Positions 58,143 through 64,000 of a DNA stretch of 64,000 bases are shown here, one piece after another. The notes under the pieces were generated by a model that was given only the letters and a program-made list of their open reading frames with translations, did no database searches and was not told the DNA's origin. The stretch covers positions 89,996,342-90,060,341 of the forward strand of contig CM043953.1 of the NCBI GenBank assembly GCA_014529385.2. Reading direction: 5' to 3'. This DNA comes from Adiantum capillus-veneris. Taxonomy: Eukaryota > Streptophyta > Polypodiopsida > Polypodiales > Pteridaceae. Position 1 is the first letter of the stretch. Each line of letters begins with the position of its first letter. The translations under genes and the position numbers were made by a program.

Positions 58143-59715
58143 TGTCATAATAATCAATATCTAATTCTCCTAAATGATTTTCTCATGTTAAACTGATCAT
58201 TTAATATGGGGAAGTGTCAGGGGAGAAAAAGCTAGAATATTGGTTAAGCTAGAAGACCGGCCACAGTAGGGATCCAAAGGAGGGAAAATAGGGATCCAAA
58301 GGGGGGGGCATCTGCAAAAGAGCCACGTGTAACAATGGGCTAAAAAGACCCTAAGGTTCAGCCCATTAAGACTTCCAAAATGCTAAGGTTCCAAAATTCA
58401 AAGGTTGTGTCCAAAGGTCAACCTTAAGGGAATTGGATGCTTGGTGTGTGTACCAAGAAATTCTTTGCAATCCCTACTTGGGAGGGGGCGAGCCTTTCTT
58501 CTAGGGGATGAGAGAGAAAGCCACACACACACACACACACACAAGCTCCCTTTACACAAAGGGAATGAGGGACACATGTCAGGTCCCTAGGCCAGATGCC
58601 CACAAGGTGTACCCAATTCCTATTGGATGGCCTTGGAGGTGGACCAATGAGAATTAGGCTAGAGTAAATCTAGTTTAATTAATTTAAAAACACTTAATAA
58701 AAGAACCAATGAGAATTAAGTCTCCTAGATGACTATTGGACAGTCTCCCAAGGGGTCCAATGAGCATTCAGGAGCCCAATGGCTTGCCTGATTCCTATTG
58801 GCCAAGAGGCAAAGGGGTCCAATGAGAGTTTAGTTTAATTATTAAATTACCTAAAGCTCTCACAAAAGGGGAAAGGGGGACACATGTCAGAAGGCTATCA
58901 CTTATGCTGCTTAATAGTCATTGGCTTGAGGGCCAATGAGGGTTGAGCAAGAGCAAATAGCAAGAGGGCTCGCCCAAGAGAGAGAGGGGGCTGATTTTTT
59001 CAAGGCATTATCACACACACACTCTATGTGTGAAGTAAAGAAGACTATCTCTTCCCAAGCTTTAATGGAGAGCTCATCACCTACTCCAAGCTTGTGAGAT
59101 AGAAGCCTACATCGACACACTCTTGGCATGTGGATGCAAATCCAACCAAGAGCCAAGATTCAATGCATGCTCATCTCCTCTACCAAGCTAATTACTAAGC
59201 TAAGCTATGCTAATATGAGTGATTATGTGAGGAGATATACATCTTTCTCGTAAGATACTCCTTCTTCCTCTCAATCTACTCTCATACCCTGCTAGCTCTC
59301 ACCATCTTCGAAGGTGTGTGAGGTCTTGGGTCTGAGATCGGGGATAATTTATGTTGTGTTTGCTAAGTGTTTTGTTTAGTGCATGAAGCTTTCATCTTCA
59401 TTGCACTAGCTAGTCTTGAAGGAACACAAAGAATTGTATTGTACAATGTCTCTCTTGATGGGAGAAACCATAATACAAAGCCTTTTGGAGGGGGGACCAG
59501 CTCCATGCAGATCCGGTCCTCAACTGTTTCAATAGCTTAATTTCTCTCTCTTTTGAAAGTATTGTTGATGCTATCTAACTAGGTGTTATGCTTTTTGTTG
59601 CTCTCTCCACCCAAGCACTCTTGTAATTCTCATTAGGAATCTATTCTAATGAAATGCCCACTATGTTCATGCTAATTTCCGCTACACATAAGTTTTTAGG
59701 CCATTAAATGTTACA
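58143..59715 (+). repeat. Gypsy-3 3' LTR
   Basis: Partner of 38514-40065, about 1.57 kb, ending ATGTTACA. Carries a 20-base duplication near 58278 (AGGGATCCAAAGG occurs twice). Followed by GTATT. Confidence 0.95.
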
Positions 59716-59720
59716 GTATT

Positions 59721-60290
59721 AGTTGTAAATTAGAGTAGTTATTGGTGGTCGAATGATTTGTGAGGTAATAAAAGCGTTTGCTAGTCCGTGTGTGGCAGTG
59801 AAGCGTTTTTCTATTCACAATTTCAAAACCCCATATGATGAGTAGGAGTAGCTCTAGGTAAGTGATCTGATTCTAATCTAGAGCTATTCATCACTGATTT
59901 ATTTGCTGAAGTGCTTGTTTGCATTTAAAATCACCAAAAAATATGATTTTTAGGGCTAAAATTGAATAAACAGGTTTTTGTTGACATTTTTTCATGATTG
60001 ATTGATGATGTGCATATAAGAGGGCATTTGCAAGAGTTCTAAGAAGAAAAAAATTTGCATCTCAAGACCAAATTTGACAAATTTGATTGCACCAGAGTGT
60101 TCAAAAGGGGTGTTTTACTCTAAGTACTCCTTGAGACTAGGGTTTTGACCTAGTGTCACAAACGGAAAAAAGAGAAACTTGGGATTCTGAGCATGTATTT
60201 GTATGAAAATTGGTAAAAGTGCTTGAAAACTAGTGTTGGAGACTTGGGGATACTTGTGGTTAAATTCTGGCCAAAAATCCATCAGAAGAC
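59721..60290. repeat. Left flank: probable diverged satellite sequence
   Basis: No gene. Probably continues the roughly 285-bp satellite seen after 61904; a very degenerate core (TTGATGATGTGCATATAAG) lies near 60003, where the period would place one once the small LTR element is removed. Confidence 0.4.
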
Positions 60291-60333
60291 TGTCAAAGTC
60301 GACGATGCGGAAGCATAGAGACCGTACCAAGGG

Positions 60334-60370
<37 letters not shown>

Positions 60371-61679
60371 TTGAACCAATGAACCTTGGCAATGAATAAC
60401 TGAATGTGTATACAATGGAGGCAAGGGGTTGCTTATATAGCAAGCCCAGTAAATTGCCCTACCCAAGACTTTGACAAATAAGTAAAATAAATACCTAAAA
60501 GCCAAACTAAATAATGGGATCACATTGGGCAGTTCACTTGAGATGCCAAAACTTTAACACCCTCTCTACAGCTCATAGGGGAGATCAATAGTGAGACCAA
60601 GTCAATGAAGAAGCTACCATGGATACCCCAATAGAAGGCCTTGTACTACTGAATACACCTCAGTGTTGGTCTCCTCAACTTTGTGCCTGAAAGTAATGCC
60701 ATCTTGAGCATCGGTTGCCTTTGTAGAAACTTTGAACTCTAGACCATACTATGTTCAATAATTCCCATTCATAAATTGTGAACACATCACGTCCAAAATA
60801 TAAAACTCTAAGATAATGAACTGTTGGAACACATCATTTTCATAGTCTGACCAGCAACAACTAATTGGCTAGCCCATTCATAGTGTTTTAGACGTCTGAT
60901 TGGTTCCCTGTCGGATGCATGTGCATTGAACTTCGACTTACGGGTCCAAACACCAATAAGTTGAAATCCAACACAAGGGTCCAAATTAATTATAGGGAGC
61001 ATTGATTGCCCCTCTCTGCCACTCACAAGACTCTCTCTGGCTGAAGCTAGTGGTGACACCTGTCATTTGACTAGAAATTTGACGTCGAGACCACTGTGGC
61101 CACTGCCACAAGTGCCATGTCGATCTCCTCTGCCAAATCTTTATTACCATAATCTCTGTCCAGCTTGCCTTTAACTTTGTCTTCAAGTGAATTCCTGCTT
61201 TTGCCTTTGACTTCCAACTCTCGATCCAAACAAAGCATCGAATCACAATCATGATCGTGGTCGTACCTCCCGGGTACCAAGGTAGCTAACTGAGTACTCG
61301 TATTGCCATCCTTGTCCAACTGACCTTTGCTGCTATCCTCTAGCAAACTCCTCCATTTGCTTTTGACTTCATAATCTTGAGCCAAACAAATTGCTGGGTT
61401 CCTTGAGAATTGTGTCGGTGTACAGGTCGCTAAATGGATGGTTGACAATCCGTTATCCATAGCTTTTGGTTGTCTTTTGGTCGATGTCCTCGGGCCTCAA
61501 GCAAGGGAAGGCCATGATGAAGTTGCAAAGAACTAGTAATTTGGTACGTTCTCGCACTCCAAAACTGGCCGCACAAACCAAGCCGATCAATGAACTCCTC
61601 CAATGCCCTTCTCCCTAGGTTCCGCAATCCTTGCTCTAATACCATGTCAAAGTCGACGATGCGGAAGCGTAGAGACCAA

Positions 61680-61710
<31 letters not shown>

Positions 61711-61903
61711 TCTCCTGAACCAATCAACCTTGGAAATGAATAACTGAATGTGTATACAATGGAGGCAAGGGGTTGCTTATATAGCAAGCCCAGTAAATTT
61801 CCCTACCGAAGACTTTGACAGATAAGTAAAATAAATACCTACAAGCCAAACTAAATAATGGGCTCACATTGGGCAGTTCACTTGAGATGCCAAAACTTTA
61901 ACA
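60291..61903 (-). mobile_element. Small non-autonomous LTR retrotransposon (1.6 kb)
   Basis: Direct repeats 60291-60559 and 61645-61903 begin TGTCAAAGTCGACGATGCGG and end CTTTAACA. On the minus strand TGGTATTAGAGCAAGG (61644-61629) follows the right repeat directly, a Met-type PBS with one change, and GTAGAGAGGG (60569-60560) precedes the left repeat, a PPT. So the element reads on the minus strand with the right repeat as 5' LTR. Flanks AAGAC (60286-60290) and AAGAT (61904-61908) are a 5-bp target duplication with one mutation. The interior of 1085 bp has no pol. Each LTR has a GA run and a TATATAAGC box on the minus strand. Confidence 0.88.
61071..61460 (-). CDS. ORF inside small LTR element, with repeated acidic/basic module
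   Basis: 129 codons on the sense strand of the element, not related to gag or pol that I can see. It contains a module twice: YEVKSKWRSLLEDSSKGQLD and LEVKGKSRNSLEDKVKGKLD, each preceded by a Cys-Leu pair and followed by D-x-(Y/G)GN, about 51 residues apart. Whether it is expressed is unknown; it may be only the trace of an internal DNA duplication. Confidence 0.35.
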   Translation of the reverse strand: MDNGLSTIHLATCTPTQFSRNPAICLAQDYEVKSKWRSLLEDSSKGQLDKDGNTSTQLATLVPGRYDHDHDCDSMLCLDRELEVKGKSRNSLEDKVKGKLDRDYGNKDLAEEIDMALVAVATVVSTSNF

Positions 61904-63620
61904 AAGATGTCATATGTGTATGATGTCTGAGAAGTGAATCGGGCAACCAAAGTGAACTTTTGACATTATACCCATCTTTTGCAAGTTGTGTTGAGCATAT
62001 ATATCAAGTTTCATTTCATTTGGACATATATATATTGAGGATTGAGGGGATTTTACTCTTTCAGGTAATTTCCTTATCAAAAAGTGATTATTTTGTGCAA
62101 TTTTGATTTCCAAAATTTGTTGTGAGCACATGTGCATGTAGTATATATCAAGAAGCAGCTGGGGTAGAAAGAGAATTCCATTTTGACTAGATAGAAATCA
62201 TATGGATATGATGTCTAAAGGGCAATTTTAGGGACCAAAGCTAACATCATAGCAGACCAGGGTGTTTATCACCACAAAAAAAGCTTAGAGACCAAGTTTC
62301 ATTCAATTTGGAGAAATTTTTACTCAGAAAACCTCCCAGAGATACTGATAGCAACTGACACAAAATTATGGGAGATTGACATGCCTACATGTGTTTGAAT
62401 CACAAAGCAGAACTTGGAGTCAATAGAGCATATCAAGGAGAGTCTAAATTTCAAGTTTGGGCTAATTCTGAGCACATAGACATCATACGCATATGATGTC
62501 TCAAGATCTAAAAGTCTGATTGTACTTTTGACCATACAGGAGACTTGGAAATGGTGATTTAAGCTTGTTTGCAAAATTTCATCTCATTTGGACACATATC
62601 TTTGAATTTAAGAAGATTCTTGCAATTCCAAGAAGGTAAAAGTGAAAAAATAGTGATTTTGTGCATTTTCAACATCCACAATTTTTTGTGAGTACATATT
62701 CTTGGTGTATTCATCAACAAGCACCTTGGGTAGAAGCAGAAGTGAAATCTGAGCCAAAAGACATCATACGCGTATGAAGACTTTTAGGCCAGATCTGGGT
62801 CAAATCATACATTTGAGTATACCCTAGTGTCCTAAAGCATCAAAGAAGTCCCTAGAAAAAATTTCATTGCATTTGGAGCACATTTGGGCTAAAAAGTGCC
62901 AAAAGATAGAAATTGGGCAAGGTGCATGCTTGTATTTACCATAACTTGCACAAAAAGTGTTGAAATTGAATTCTGAAAGTTGTTGAGAGTTGCTTGAGTG
63001 ATAAAGCATCTTTGGGATAAAATTCACTTCAGTTCTCGACAAAATACATCATACGTGTATGACGCCCGAAGTCCCGTATTAGAGACCAAAACTTACATCT
63101 GAGCTTACAGAAGTGTCTGCCATCACAAAATAGGCCTAGAGACCAAGTTTCATTCAATTTGGATCACTTTTGGCTTAGCTAACCTCCCAGGGAAGTTGCA
63201 AGCAACCAAACAGAAAAAGGAGTGATAGATCTAACTAAAAGTGTCAGAATCACAAATTGAGACTTGGGATGGTCACAGTGCATCAAGGAGAGTCTACAAT
63301 TAAAGTTTGGAGCAATTCTAAGTTAGGAGACATCATTCGCGTATGAAAACTCGAGGCACAGGCTGAGGCCAGACAGGAACTTTGACTGGTCAAAGAAATT
63401 CCTTTTGACCCTAGAATCCCAAATATTGTTCCAAAACAAAATTTGGACACATGTAAGTGGATCAAAGGATGTATATAGTCTTGACACTCTGAAATCTGCA
63501 GAGTTGACCTATAGGAAGACTAGATATGATAGAAGACTGTTTTGGCCATAACTTGAGCCAAAACAAAGCTAAAGAGTAGCTCTACAACATTTAGGTCATT
63601 CACTGTTAGTTAGCATTCAA
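61904..63620. repeat. Diverged tandem satellite, about 285-bp monomer, palindromic core
   Basis: A palindrome-like core ACATCATACGCRTATGATGT, more or less degenerate, recurs at about 61906, 62194, 62479, 62760, 63045 and 63329, that is every 281-288 bases. Other landmarks recur in step: CCAAGTTTCATTCAATTTGG at about 62290 and 63140 (three periods), CATCAAGGAGAGTCTA-like at about 62430 and 63280 (three periods), GTGATTTTGTGCA-like at about 62083 and 62653 (two periods). Monomers are strongly diverged, so the array is old. No coding sequence. Confidence 0.75.
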
Positions 63621-64000
63621 AAAACGTCGTTTAAGGCCTCAAAATGCATCCAAAAGTTAGGAGTGTCTAAAAGTGAAAATTGAGAGAATTGTGAGGAAAC
63701 GGTTGCGGTTTGAACATAGTTTTGTCTTTTTCCTAACCAAAGCACTAAGAACACCTTGGAATAAGACTGCTTTCATCAAGATAGAGCTGTTAAGCCCAGA
63801 AATCATGTCTACTTTAGATTCAAACTCAGCTTATACAAGCTCCAGGATCCCAGTGATAGAGGAGCATCCGCCCATAATGGATCTTCCAAACTTGCAGTTG
63901 ATAAAGACCAAATTTTGTTGAGAGAGTTTGGATGACAGATCATGAGAGTGAAGGACTGTAGATGGCAGTGAGGTCAGCCTTTATGGTGCTTAGAGCCATA
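63621..64000. other. No gene assigned
   Basis: An open frame at 63673-63918 has no recognised motif. The satellite core is not visible at the next expected place (about 63613), so the array may end here or be too diverged to see. Confidence 0.4.

Overview
The window looks like transposon-rich nuclear DNA of a land plant. The grounds are Ty3/gypsy and Ty1/copia LTR retrotransposons with plant-type primer-binding sites (initiator-Met and Asp tRNA), a plant L1 LINE, a CACTA (TNP2-type) DNA transposon, a MULE-like transposase relic, GT-AG introns and long GA/GT/CA microsatellites. I see no bacterial operons, no rRNA or tRNA genes and no intact single-copy host gene. The species cannot be fixed from the sequence; some of the odd relics make me think of a fern, lycophyte or gymnosperm, but that is only an impression.

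Layout. 1-3.9 kb: an unrecognised minus-strand coding relic and a decayed MULE-like transposase. 3.9-6.1 kb: a copia relic whose integrase part is inverted against its RT-RNase H part. 6.1-9 kb: an intron-containing CACTA TNP2/DUF4216 pseudogene, followed at 9.8-10.1 kb by short repeats like CACTA subterminal motifs. About 12.6-28.8 kb: Gypsy-1, an old gypsy element (Met PBS, gag, PR, RT, RNase H, part of IN) with an unusual 2.4-kb unrecognised coding block between PBS and gag. Inside its gag sits Gypsy-2 (16355-25285, minus strand; 581-bp LTRs with two visible differences; TSD ATGCT). Gypsy-2 keeps gag and protease but has lost RT, RNase H and integrase. 32.3-35.4 kb: a 5'-truncated L1 relic. 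36.0-37.0 kb: a minus-strand three-exon relic with a beta-class amino-methyltransferase-like motif order. 38.5-59.7 kb: Gypsy-3, a chromodomain gypsy element (TSD GTATT) split inside RNase H by Gypsy-4 (43474-55948, plus strand, TSD CTCGA). 60.3-61.9 kb: a 1.6-kb non-autonomous LTR element inserted in a diverged satellite of about 285 bp period that runs on past 63.3 kb.

How parts relate. Gypsy-2 and Gypsy-4 belong to one Asp-PBS, non-chromovirus (Athila/Tat-like) family and complement each other. Gypsy-4 carries RT, RNase H and IN plus a second retropepsin-like domain after integrase, but its gag tail is rearranged and its protease frameshifted. Gypsy-2 keeps gag with four zinc knuckles and PR fused in frame to a conserved C-terminal domain with repeated W-[VI]-P-K motifs. 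Its nearly identical LTRs show that it moved recently, so its RT and IN probably came from a relative. The items most worth follow-up are the dual-protease layout, the recently mobile RT-less derivative, the methyltransferase-like relic, the extra 5' block of Gypsy-1 and the palindrome-cored satellite. All conclusions rest on reading the sequence by eye; no alignments or searches were run.
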